A stretch of DNA of 37,902 bases from a virus. Location: IMG/VR virus record IMGVR_UViG_3300020109_000053, positions 1 to 37,902 of that record. One strand, 5' to 3'. Of the stretch, positions 27,993 through 36,185 are shown one piece after another (position 1 is the first letter of the stretch; every line of letters starts with the position of its first letter). The notes below the pieces were generated by a model that was given only the letters and a program-made list of their open reading frames with translations, had not been told where the DNA came from and ran no database searches. The position numbers were made by a program, and so were the translations under genes.

Positions 27993-29785
27993 TAAGGTAT
28001 GATCTCTCCTGAGGGTATAGGTTCTATTCTAACTCGAGTTATTTGAAATCTACCTCCATCTATACATCGGAATCTGACTATAAGAGTTTCGAAAGTATTT
28101 ATAAAATCAAAAAAGGCGTAGTTCAATTTATATGGCTCGGAGTGCTCTAAGGTTATTAAGACTTCATCTTCAAAACTCTTTCCTCCATTTCCTGAAAGAG
28201 AGCACCTAAGGGTTGAGGCTACGTTACAATAGTAACTTACAATTACTCTATAAACACTCACACCCTCGATTCGGTTACTCTGAGAAATAAATTCCTTACT
28301 CCACCATTCGAAGATAAAATCCTCTCCGTTGTCGTTAAGAACTGTCGGATCTTGTTTGTAAAGATTAACTCCGTTAGCTATCATATTAAGAGGAGTATTA
28401 GCTAATACTACAGCTGAGTCCCAAATTTCAGTATCACTATCCCAGTCTCCCTGAGCATCATTCCAAGATTCAGTTGTTTGCTGAGTGGCATAACCAGAAG
28501 CAGTAGCAGCCATATCCCATTCGCCGCTATATATATCCATTTCGTAGTTATAAACCCAGCAGAGGTTAGGAGAAGAGTTGTCAGCTGATGGGAAGAAGAG
28601 TTGAGATTCTCCGAACTCTTCGGCAACGAGAGAGTGGGCTACATGAGAGTAATTAGGATCAATTAATTTGAGAAACTTATCTTTAATATTATCGCCTATT
28701 GACTTAACATTATTGGTATCGTAAGTATAAAAATTATCAGAACCTCCTATAACGTCTAGGTCTCCAATACTGAAGAATACTCCAGGATAGTATAACCCTA
28801 TACCAGGAACTCGTGTTTTGAAACTAAAAGGATTATCAGCCCTGCCTGTCTCGTTAACGTGAGAGATGGAGTAGGATTTATAAACAACAAGGATTCCTGA
28901 GAATACACTCAATCCAGTTATTCCTTGAGAATCTTCAGTCCAATCTTTGAATCCGCTTCCAGTCCCAGTCCAATTAGTATAATCACCCCTAACACACCAT
29001 TTTAGTCTATACGACTTATCAGGTATTCCTGCTATAATTAGTCTATCAGCAAAGAGAGCTCCAAAAGTAGCTGCCTCACAATCAGGACTTAGTCTACTAA
29101 TTTGAGACATAGCTGAGTTTATGTATAAAACTGGGTCTATACCTTGGGAGAAAACAAAGTAATCTAAGTCAGCTATAGTTAATCCCCAGAATTGGTTATT
29201 TATATCTCCTCCAAAGTATCTATCTATTTTATAATTAGCATCAGACCTATCAACTCCGTAATCTTCACTCAATGTTATTTGAGTATTAGAATCCACGCTT
29301 AAGATAGTCTTCCATCCGGCGTCTAAATCACATTTGAATTTATCTCCGATTCTAGTATTAGCTAACCAACTAGTTCCACTACCAGTAACTGTGGGAGAAG
29401 ATACTTCAGTAGTTACAGTTCCTGTTGAGTAATACCAAGGAAGTCTATAAAAATTTGTGAGATTTAGAGAATAATATAGAGACTTAGCTGTTATGATGAT
29501 TAGGTATAACTCTCCTGTTGATACAATGAATTCTCTAATATACATAATATTTGAGTCGAAACCATTATAGATAAGAGTTAACCCGGGTCTTGGTTCGATA
29601 TAGTTTCTAGTTATCCTAGCATTACGGCAAAAAGGAGATTCATTATTTTCTATATCACTTGGTTTTAGTCGATAATTAACGCCTAATATAGGAGGACCTA
29701 TAGTTATTGAATCGTTTTTGGGAGTTTTAATTTTTGAGATTAACTCTTTTATATCATAACCTGATTGGTAATCTTTAGCTCTCAT
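27992..29785 (-). CDS. Tail nozzle / DNA-stabilisation-like protein (597 aa)
   Basis: This is a beta-rich protein of the size and layout of podovirus tail hub proteins (P22 gp10-like or T7 tubular-B-like). Near the N-terminus, ESPFCRNARITRNYIEPRPG is typical of the group. Repeated strand blades follow, with Trp and Gly-Asn turns (TIADLDYFVF, AATFGALFADRLIIAG, GLSVFSGILVVYKS). The C-terminus is beta-sandwich-like. It starts in an ATGA overlap with the upstream fibre-type gene. Together with the adaptor at 34310 it argues for a short-tailed particle. The family is inferred from pattern. Confidence 0.68.
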   Translation of the reverse strand: MRAKDYQSGYDIKELISKIKTPKNDSITIGPPILGVNYRLKPSDIENNESPFCRNARITRNYIEPRPGLTLIYNGFDSNIMYIREFIVSTGELYLIIITAKSLYYSLNLTNFYRLPWYYSTGTVTTEVSSPTVTGSGTSWLANTRIGDKFKCDLDAGWKTILSVDSNTQITLSEDYGVDRSDANYKIDRYFGGDINNQFWGLTIADLDYFVFSQGIDPVLYINSAMSQISRLSPDCEAATFGALFADRLIIAGIPDKSYRLKWCVRGDYTNWTGTGSGFKDWTEDSQGITGLSVFSGILVVYKSYSISHVNETGRADNPFSFKTRVPGIGLYYPGVFFSIGDLDVIGGSDNFYTYDTNNVKSIGDNIKDKFLKLIDPNYSHVAHSLVAEEFGESQLFFPSADNSSPNLCWVYNYEMDIYSGEWDMAATASGYATQQTTESWNDAQGDWDSDTEIWDSAVVLANTPLNMIANGVNLYKQDPTVLNDNGEDFIFEWWSKEFISQSNRIEGVSVYRVIVSYYCNVASTLRCSLSGNGGKSFEDEVLITLEHSEPYKLNYAFFDFINTFETLIVRFRCIDGGRFQITRVRIEPIPSGEIIP

Positions 29786-30702
29786 ATAAGGTATCCTATT
29801 AAATCAACTTTAAATGTGGTAGACGAAGGAGTTCCAGCATCTGCTTGAAGTTTAACTTCAAATATCTCCGACCCGTCACATTCAACTATGAACATACCAG
29901 AGCAATAGTTTTCATGTGAATAGACTCCAGATGTCCAGAGGGCTCTACCACTAATTCGAGGAAGGCTAGAAGTATGAGAAGATCCATTTTTTCTAAAAAG
30001 TCCAGTTAATACACAAGATCCACCACCATTAGTTGCAACAAAATCGAGCTCAACAGCTAACAAAGCAGCTTTAGCTGTATCACCTCCGGTGTCTGAGCTA
30101 ATATCTACATCTGTCCAGTCAGCAACATCTGTCCAGCTAACTTTATTAGTAGGGGTGGCTAAGAACTTCAAGTTTACAGAAATTCCACCTTCAGCATCAG
30201 AGCTATGATCATGAACTGCATCGCTCCAAACTTTATCCCAATCAAAGTTGCAGTTTGTTGAGATTATGACCCAATTAGTTCCATTAGATATTATATCTAC
30301 AAATCCATATTGAGGAGTTATATCTAAAGTTTGATCTCCATCTATGGTTTGAGTACTATACCCATCAAGGATTATTTTACCATTTCCAGAGTCTACTTTC
30401 TTAATTTTATATGGCTTACCCTCACAAGTTGTTGCATTTGGAAGGGTTATAGTTATTTCAGACGTTGAGGTAGTAACTAAAATAACATGATCGTTTAAAG
30501 TGGCTTCGTAGTTAGCTGATTTAGAAACTACCACCCACTCGTGCATTAGATAAGTAGCTCCTCCACTTCCATTAATTGAAGAGTGTTCAGTAGCTAATCT
30601 CTCTCGAAGTTGAGTTTTTAATTCTTTGATTCTATCATCTCCGAGAGATCTAGCTTCAGTTCCAGGAGGAGCTGTTTCATTCCAGTTTGATGAGTAAGCC
30701 AT
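29782..30702 (-). CDS. Tail fibre-type structural protein (306 aa)
   Basis: AAAAGGAGGCTTAA precedes the ATG. The N-terminus (MAYSSNWNETAPPGTEARSL, then DDRIKELKTQLRERLATEHS) is a common virion-attachment layout. A beta-rich domain follows (VILVTTSTSEITITLPNATT and a Gly/Asn-rich strand region). The C-terminus has jelly-roll-like strands (FIVECDGSEIFEVKLQAD). It likely serves as an appendage or receptor-binding part next to the tailspike. Confidence 0.68.
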   Translation of the reverse strand: MAYSSNWNETAPPGTEARSLGDDRIKELKTQLRERLATEHSSINGSGGATYLMHEWVVVSKSANYEATLNDHVILVTTSTSEITITLPNATTCEGKPYKIKKVDSGNGKIILDGYSTQTIDGDQTLDITPQYGFVDIISNGTNWVIISTNCNFDWDKVWSDAVHDHSSDAEGGISVNLKFLATPTNKVSWTDVADWTDVDISSDTGGDTAKAALLAVELDFVATNGGGSCVLTGLFRKNGSSHTSSLPRISGRALWTSGVYSHENYCSGMFIVECDGSEIFEVKLQADAGTPSSTTFKVDLIGYLI

Positions 30703-30990
30703 TTAAGCCTCCTTTTTTATAAATTCCCAAGTATTTTGATCAAGTCTCCATTCTAAGGTGTTGCAATCGAGTCTTTGGAGTTCTTCGTTAAGAACCTTAT
30801 CTCTTTCGGACATAACCTGACCCGCCTGCATCTGAAGGAGCTGAATTGAAAGTCCTGCGTTTTGAAGTTTCAGGACAACTATTTCGCTCAGTTTCTTTCG
30901 TGTGATCGGCTTGACTCCGATAGGGTTTGGAGTATCATCTTCATTTCCTATTCCGCCTAAAACATCATAGTTTTGGGAATCTTCATCCAT
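30703..30990 (-). CDS. Hypothetical virion-cluster protein (95 aa)
   Basis: GGAGGAAATT precedes the ATG. The protein has an acidic, disordered N-terminus (MDEDSQNYDVLGGIGNEDD), then helices (KLSEIVVLKLQNAGLSIQLL and SERDKVLNEELQRLD). It may be a small chaperone or linker between the tailspike and fibre-type genes; the family is unknown. Confidence 0.68.
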   Translation of the reverse strand: MDEDSQNYDVLGGIGNEDDTPNPIGVKPITRKKLSEIVVLKLQNAGLSIQLLQMQAGQVMSERDKVLNEELQRLDCNTLEWRLDQNTWEFIKKEA

Positions 30991-31005
30991 AAATTTCCTC
31001 CTAAG

Positions 31006-34000
31006 TTAATTTGGTACCCTTAACATTCTATATCCCGATCCGCCACTATCTGCCGCACCAATTTCAATCCAGTTTCCTTTAGCTGCTTGACCAGCCGGTT
31101 TATACTTCATGCTAAATCCAGTAAAGTTATCACTGGTAGGATCTTTATATGAACCTACAGAACCACCATCAATAAGAAATTGGATTCTATTATCATCAGA
31201 ATTATATTTAACAATATTAGAAGAATCGGTAAGATATAAAGCGTTAGTTAGAGTAAGTATATTATGAGTTACATCTGATGTTGTTTTAACTGCTTGATTT
31301 AAATAACTATCAATTACAGTATGGGTGAGACTACCAACATTTGATAAAGTTGTGTGAGAACAAAATGTGCCGGATTCTGTAGTAGTACCAAGATTATTAG
31401 CTCTTACACAATTTGTTCCCCAAGTTGCTCCCCCAGAAGTACCCCAAATAGCAGATAATCCAGCATTTGTTAAATCGTTTCCTGTAACATTTATTGAGTT
31501 GATGGTATAGGAACCACTTCGTTGAATATATATGCCATAAGTGGTATTATTATAGATTCTATTTCCTGTAACTATCCCGTTTGCAATGTTTTTGGTAATT
31601 GCAAGTATCCCAAGCCCATCATAGCAGGAGTAGACATTATTGTTTGAAATAATAAAATGGTTTGCATCAGTTATTACAATACCATTAGACGCACAATTTT
31701 TTACAACATTGCTTGAGATAGTAAGATAATCTCCAGCTAATTCCATACCAGAAGCCGAGCCTGCCACAGCCGTTGTAGTATCAATAACATTACCAATTAT
31801 GGAGACATCTCTGGGGGCACCAGCAGTACCAGCACTCATAAAAATAGCGCTTTCTCTCATAGAACTAAAATGGTTACCAATTACTCTACCCCTTATAGGA
31901 GAGAAATTAATTGAATCCATAGAATGGAAAATATTATTTATTAAACTTATATCTTCACAATTAGTTGTTGAGTATGAGTGGAATCTTGGACCAGTAGGAG
32001 TTCCAGAAGGTTTTACAATGTTTGTAAAGTATGAGTTCATTACACTTGACTTCCTACAACCACCAAAATTTAATCCAATGTAGGAGTCATTTTGAAATGT
32101 GCAAAGATTAATTCTAAGATTAGTAACTTTATTGAAATCTAATAAGGAAGCTGATCTGTCTGTTAGAACGCTGCTATTCCCATCAAAAGTAATTCCCTCT
32201 ATAGTAATATCTACATCGGTGAAAGTGTCAGGGGTCTCATTTACCAACATCGATGCACTATTGGATAGGGTAGAAGCAGCTTTCAGGATAGATTGTCCTG
32301 GTACACCAAAAAGATGAGTACCTGTTCTTATTGTTTTAGTAGCATTTATTAACCAGGTTCCAGGAGGGACATAAACATTTTTACTTGCGGCTAATGCTGA
32401 AGTTAAAGCTGCTGAATCATTTACTGCAGTACCATCTGCACCATAGGATCGAATATCGGCCCAAGGGTCTTTAATTTGTAAGACTTTAGCATAGAAAGTA
32501 TCGGTTGCTTTATTCCAAGTTAAATCTGCATCTCCCCCAAAAATTCCGCTATCGTTAAACTGGACATGGGTATTTGAACCTCCAGGAACACCTATGGAAG
32601 CAAATTCAAGGGCTGTTTCCCCTGAATTAACCCTCGGTGTTTTTAATGCTTGACCAGCATAAGAAGCTGGAGTATCAGAAAGCTGCAAAAATGTTTTTGT
32701 GGCTAAGTCCGCAAGACTGGAACTTGTTTTACTAACTTTAGCCCAAGTGATTGGAGTAGCATCCCATGTCCCTGTTCCTATTGTCCCAAGGGTTGTTATG
32801 CTTGTTGATCCGATCCAACCAGATAATGCTGAATCAACGGTAGAAAATTCAAGCGCAGATTCGCCAGAGTTAACTCTGACGAGCCTTAAACTACTTCCAC
32901 CATAACCAGAAGGTGTATCGCTTAAATCTAAGAACGTACTTGCTGCTCCACCTGGAGCTCCGAATTGAGAAAAACTAATGGGAGTGCTACCCAAAGTCCC
33001 ACCCTGATTAGACGTACAAAGCCAAGCTGTATCTCCTTGGGTTGAGCCTTCTTCAACAATAACCAGAGTACCGACAATTTCATCCCATTGGTTGAAATCC
33101 CAGGCTCTTATCCATGGATCATTATAAACTATCCATATTCCATTTAAAGAAGCCGTTGTCTGATTTTTAACAAGAACTCTTTCTCCCTCAACAAGAGAAA
33201 TCCCATCTATAGTTAGTAAACCATAAAGGCTGCCTAAATTTTCTGTTGTAGCTGCCCTTACGCTTCCATGAGAACTTGGGAGCGGATGCCATGACATTAC
33301 TCCATAATTGCTTTCATTCTTTTTTATGGCAAGCATATAGGCTTTTGAGCCAAGAGAAGATGGAAGAACATAGTTTATATCTCCCATCTGTTCAGTAGGC
33401 CCAGTGAAATTGCTATAATAGGTTGCTATATCCGCCACCTCACGAATACCAACCAGGCCAGTAGCTCTCACTTTATCAACCGTAAGGGTATCGGTGGCCT
33501 TGGTAAATGTAAAGTGCATATCCCCGTTAAATACTCCACTATCGTTAAATTGAACTTGAGTATCAGAACCACCAGGAGAAACCGAAACGGTGGCAAACTC
33601 CATACTGTCAGCATCAGCATTTACTCTTACAACCTTAAGAGCGTGCCCCGAATAGGATGAAGGAGTATCGGTAAGTTTTAGGAAGGTCGTTGAATGAGGG
33701 TTAGCAACTGAGGAAATATGGCCGTCTATTATAGTGTGGCTACTTTCACCGATTCCAGTTAAAGAGCTATGCGGCCTTGTGGTTATATCCGCAATGTTAG
33801 AAGTAGTTTTATTAATCTGAGCCCATGTATAGTCATTAGTAGCAGCTACCACAGTACCTGTTCTTCCAAAAACAGAAGAGACATTAACAGATACGTCATG
33901 AAATTCTAATGCGTCAGCAGCAAAGTTGACTCTTAATACTTTAAGAGATTGTCCAGAGTAAGACGAAGGAGTATCAGCAAGATCTAAAAACGTTGAAGCT

Positions 34001-34167
34001 TCTCCTCCACCGCCTCCTCCACCTCCTCCAGATAAAGCCATAATCAAGTCATAGGATTCTTTAATTTTATTATCAGCTGCTAACAACCCAGCATCGAATT
34101 TATTATATTCAGTTAACCCTAAGGCTCCGTAGCTGGGTCTATATAAATAGTATCCTTGAGTTCCCAT
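31006..34167 (-). CDS. Tailspike with pectate-lyase-type beta-helix (1053 aa)
   Basis: This is the probable receptor-binding and polysaccharide-degrading spike. The N-terminus (GYYLYRPSYGALGLTEYNKFD) looks like a particle-binding part. A nine-glycine hinge follows, then four copies of a repeat of the form FLxLxDTPxxYxGxxL..RVN....LEF (at about residues 59, 160, 410 and 492) and two copies of QFNDSGxFxGD (about 205 and 536). The region from about 570 (DPWADIRSYGADGTAVNDSA) to about 930 is a right-handed beta-helix of the pectate lyase 3 type with regular IxxNxI rungs. The C-terminus is a trimer-tip-like domain. GGAG before the ATG at 34167 decides the start. Confidence 0.85.
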   Translation of the reverse strand: MGTQGYYLYRPSYGALGLTEYNKFDAGLLAADNKIKESYDLIMALSGGGGGGGGGEASTFLDLADTPSSYSGQSLKVLRVNFAADALEFHDVSVNVSSVFGRTGTVVAATNDYTWAQINKTTSNIADITTRPHSSLTGIGESSHTIIDGHISSVANPHSTTFLKLTDTPSSYSGHALKVVRVNADADSMEFATVSVSPGGSDTQVQFNDSGVFNGDMHFTFTKATDTLTVDKVRATGLVGIREVADIATYYSNFTGPTEQMGDINYVLPSSLGSKAYMLAIKKNESNYGVMSWHPLPSSHGSVRAATTENLGSLYGLLTIDGISLVEGERVLVKNQTTASLNGIWIVYNDPWIRAWDFNQWDEIVGTLVIVEEGSTQGDTAWLCTSNQGGTLGSTPISFSQFGAPGGAASTFLDLSDTPSGYGGSSLRLVRVNSGESALEFSTVDSALSGWIGSTSITTLGTIGTGTWDATPITWAKVSKTSSSLADLATKTFLQLSDTPASYAGQALKTPRVNSGETALEFASIGVPGGSNTHVQFNDSGIFGGDADLTWNKATDTFYAKVLQIKDPWADIRSYGADGTAVNDSAALTSALAASKNVYVPPGTWLINATKTIRTGTHLFGVPGQSILKAASTLSNSASMLVNETPDTFTDVDITIEGITFDGNSSVLTDRSASLLDFNKVTNLRINLCTFQNDSYIGLNFGGCRKSSVMNSYFTNIVKPSGTPTGPRFHSYSTTNCEDISLINNIFHSMDSINFSPIRGRVIGNHFSSMRESAIFMSAGTAGAPRDVSIIGNVIDTTTAVAGSASGMELAGDYLTISSNVVKNCASNGIVITDANHFIISNNNVYSCYDGLGILAITKNIANGIVTGNRIYNNTTYGIYIQRSGSYTINSINVTGNDLTNAGLSAIWGTSGGATWGTNCVRANNLGTTTESGTFCSHTTLSNVGSLTHTVIDSYLNQAVKTTSDVTHNILTLTNALYLTDSSNIVKYNSDDNRIQFLIDGGSVGSYKDPTSDNFTGFSMKYKPAGQAAKGNWIEIGAADSGGSGYRMLRVPN

Positions 34168-34169
34168 AA

Positions 34170-34313
34170 TTAACTCCACGTAGTTGAAGGCTTACTCTGA
34201 ATTGACCAAGTTATAATCGACTTAAACCACCCAGTAGACATAAAAGCATCTTTGAACCAGCCTTTAGTTAAGTACCAGTTAGTATCTAATTTACTCCAAC
34301 TAGTCCAACTCAT
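34170..34313 (-). CDS. Tryptophan-rich small protein (47 aa)
   Basis: It starts in an ATGA overlap with the adaptor gene and ends just before the tailspike start. Seven of 47 residues are Trp, in a loose WS/WT rhythm (MSWTSWSKLDTNWYLTKGWF). A related WS pattern is seen in the 59-aa protein at 37215. Possibly a short connector or structural peptide; the family is unknown. Confidence 0.62.
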   Translation of the reverse strand: MSWTSWSKLDTNWYLTKGWFKDAFMSTGWFKSIITWSIQSKPSTTWS

Positions 34314-34915
34314 TTAATTACCTCTATTCCCCATTCTTCATCAGACTCTTCCTGTTCCCATTCAGGCTCTCTTGAACGTAGTAGTTGAAGATACTCATTT
34401 TTTATTACAGCCATCTGATCAAATTGTTTGAGAGCTTTCAATCCTCGAAATTCAGCTCCGAGTAATATTACTTCATGCCAAGGATCAGGGAGAGTAGGAG
34501 TATCTGAGGTATTAGTCATGTCTAAGATAGTTTTACCATATCTAAGCAACATACCATTGGTTCTAGAAGGAACAGGAGTTAATTCAAAGTGGTCTTGAAA
34601 TCTAATATAATGAGTAGGATCTCCTGATTGAAGAGCATCTATATTATCAAATTTTCTGAAGCTTGACCTTGAAATTTTACGTTTGAGAGTTGTGTCTCTT
34701 AAGCTGTAAATAGCCACACAATTATCAGGTAAAGCATATTCGGATTGAGCTACTACCATAGTTGCGGTAGCTTTATCTGCATTTTGGAAGTAAGGAAAAG
34801 CATAAGCTAGTTCCTTTTGAGCATTATTTATCCAGAGGTATCTTCTGCTTGAGGTTAAATCAGTTCGATTTCCTAGAAGAGCCACAAGTTCGTCGTCTAT
34901 TTGTCCCAAGTTCAT
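34310..34915 (-). CDS. Head-tail adaptor-like protein (201 aa)
   Basis: The N-terminal helices LGQIDDELVALLGN and SRRYLWINNAQKELAYAFP, then a beta region (ATMVVAQSEYALPDNCVAIY) and a helical C-terminus (LLGAEFRGLKALKQFDQM) fit the portal-adaptor ring proteins of podoviruses. GGAGCTTCTT before the ATG at 34915 decides the start; the ATG at 34927 has no ribosome binding site. It is preceded by a gap that holds the fourth 33-bp palindrome. Confidence 0.66.
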   Translation of the reverse strand: MNLGQIDDELVALLGNRTDLTSSRRYLWINNAQKELAYAFPYFQNADKATATMVVAQSEYALPDNCVAIYSLRDTTLKRKISRSSFRKFDNIDALQSGDPTHYIRFQDHFELTPVPSRTNGMLLRYGKTILDMTNTSDTPTLPDPWHEVILLGAEFRGLKALKQFDQMAVIKNEYLQLLRSREPEWEQEESDEEWGIEVIK

Positions 34916-34941
34916 AAGAAGCTCCATTCGTGGATGGTTTT

Positions 34942-34974
34942 GTATTCAGAATATCAAATTGATCCTTTGAATAC
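34942..34974 (+). repeat. 33-bp interrupted palindrome, copy 4 of 4
   Basis: GTATTCA, GAA, TATCA, AAT, TGATC, CTT, TGAATAC. The outer arms GTATTCA/TGAATAC are a perfect dyad. Left flank TGGATGGTTTT and right flank ATATATGGAT match the other copies. It fills a 68-base gap (34916-34983), the only sizeable gap among the virion genes in this window. Confidence 0.85.
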
Positions 34975-34983
34975 ATATATGGA

Positions 34984-35196
34984 TTAAATTATAGGTTCTA
35001 TCCTTTCTTCGGTGCTTAGTTCTTCAGTTCTAAGAGTAACTCTCTTTTTATGTTCAGAATAACCTTCTTCATCTAAACACTCGGGGCAGACTCTAGATCC
35101 AGTATATTCTCGGTAGAGCTGATTAGATGGCCAATGAAAGCCACACCGAGGGCATTCTTTCCATTTTTGAAAGCTTTTACGTCTAGGGTAAGGCAT
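34984..35196 (-). CDS. Zinc-ribbon protein (70 aa)
   Basis: GAGGTAACTT precedes the ATG. The basic N-terminus (MPYPRRKSFQKWKE) leads into CPRCGFHW (residues 15-22) and VCPECLDEEG (about 36-45), a four-cysteine zinc ribbon, and then a charged tail. Similar small zinc ribbons occur in phage head clusters; the function is unknown. Confidence 0.75.
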   Translation of the reverse strand: MPYPRRKSFQKWKECPRCGFHWPSNQLYREYTGSRVCPECLDEEGYSEHKKRVTLRTEELSTEERIEPII

Positions 35197-35204
35197 AAGT
35201 TACC

Positions 35205-35510
35205 TCAACACAAGGTTATAATTATTTTACCTGATCCAACAGCGGTAGCTCCTATTTTAATTCCACTAACCCAATGACCGTGGAAGTATTTAATAATTGA
35301 CTGATACTGAGTTGTGCATCTTTCGGAAAATATGCTCTTACTTCCTCCATCAGTTATAACAGCTGTGTGAGATGTGTTTTCAGGAGTCTGCCACTCGATT
35401 GAGTTTAGCTTAAACCTTGCGTTGGAGTCGCTAAACATAGAGTTTCCTACGTCGATAGCTGAGGAAAATGTGTCGAGAACTATTGGATTGCTCGCAAAAT
35501 CATTAGCCAT
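35205..35510 (-). CDS. Hypothetical small beta-rich virion protein (101 aa)
   Basis: AAAGGAGGTAACT precedes the ATG. The protein is beta-rich: ARFKLNSIEWQTPENTSHTA, then AVITDGGSKSIFSER and a closing GIKIGATAVGSGKIIITL. This looks like a small sandwich domain that could decorate the capsid or cap the tail. Family not recognised. Confidence 0.7.
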   Translation of the reverse strand: MANDFASNPIVLDTFSSAIDVGNSMFSDSNARFKLNSIEWQTPENTSHTAVITDGGSKSIFSERCTTQYQSIIKYFHGHWVSGIKIGATAVGSGKIIITLC

Positions 35511-35521
35511 AGTTACCTCCT

Positions 35522-35686
35522 TTACATTTGCATATTGGTATGTGGAGACATAAACATAGAGCCTCCTATAGCAAGAATAAGAGATGGAGCGGAGCTTAGT
35601 AAGCCATAAGAGCTATAATAAGCCGCCATTTCAGCTGCACTGAGAGCTCCATAAAACCAACTTCCTGCAAAAGGTAGATAATTCAA
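35522..35686 (-). CDS. Small membrane protein, paralogue B (54 aa), TTG start
   Basis: AGGAGG eight bases before TTG at 35686 marks the start, inside the end of paralogue A (ATTGA overlap). The protein shares with A the layout NYLPFAGSWFYGA, AAEMAA, GLL and AP, followed by a hydrophobic segment (LILAIGGSMFM). One membrane helix is likely. The pair could be holin-like or structural membrane-interacting proteins; there is no endolysin beside them. Confidence 0.68.
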   Translation of the reverse strand: MNYLPFAGSWFYGALSAAEMAAYYSSYGLLSSAPSLILAIGGSMFMSPHTNMQM

Positions 35687-35841
35687 TCTCGGAGCCTCCT
35701 GTAATATTGAACTATGTTAGTTATTAACAGACCAACTAAAGGAGCAACTGCTAGTAGCCCCCAGGAACAGAAGAAAGAAGCTCTCTCAGCTCCAGTAATT
35801 GCTCCATAGAACCAATAGCCACAGAAGGGGAGATAGTTCAT
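35683..35841 (-). CDS. Small membrane protein, paralogue A (52 aa)
   Basis: It starts in an ATGA overlap with the upstream coiled-coil gene. The layout is NYLPFCGYWFYGA, then ITGAERASFF, GLLAVAP and a hydrophobic helix (LAVAPLVGLLITNIV) with a basic end (QYYRRLRD). It clearly resembles the next gene (paralogue B), so the two arose by tandem duplication. Confidence 0.7.
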   Translation of the reverse strand: MNYLPFCGYWFYGAITGAERASFFCSWGLLAVAPLVGLLITNIVQYYRRLRD

Positions 35842-36176
35842 TTGAAGATCCTCTTATACCAAGGAAGTTTAACCTCGGTTTTCAGTCTATCTTCGTCCCA
35901 TTTCTTTTTGAGGTTAGCTACGAACTCTTCCATTTTGGCAATTTGGGTTGTGAGTTCTTCAGTTCTTACGAGTTTGGCTTTCTCAAGCAAGTATTGATCG
36001 AGCTCGAATCCATTTTTGAAGTTAGCTTCATTTCTCTCAATCTCCATATAAACAGAGATCATAGCTTGCTCTATTTGATGCTGAGCAAACCCTTGTTTTT
36101 GAAGCCACCTTACTTGACCTTCTACACTTGGAGAGTCGTCGTCTTTAAACTTTGAGTGAAGTTCTACAAAATTCAT
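35838..36176 (-). CDS. Coiled-coil protein (112 aa)
   Basis: AAGGAGGAGAT precedes the ATG. The protein is almost all helix, with charged heptad-like patterns (EELTTQIAKMEEFVANLKKK) and a basic end (LPWYKRIFK) that could touch a membrane. It lies just before the two small membrane proteins and is coupled to them, so the three may act together, for example in lysis or in virion-membrane contact; this is inference. Confidence 0.7.
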   Translation of the reverse strand: MNFVELHSKFKDDDSPSVEGQVRWLQKQGFAQHQIEQAMISVYMEIERNEANFKNGFELDQYLLEKAKLVRTEELTTQIAKMEEFVANLKKKWDEDRLKTEVKLPWYKRIFK

Positions 36177-36185
36177 ATCTCCTCC

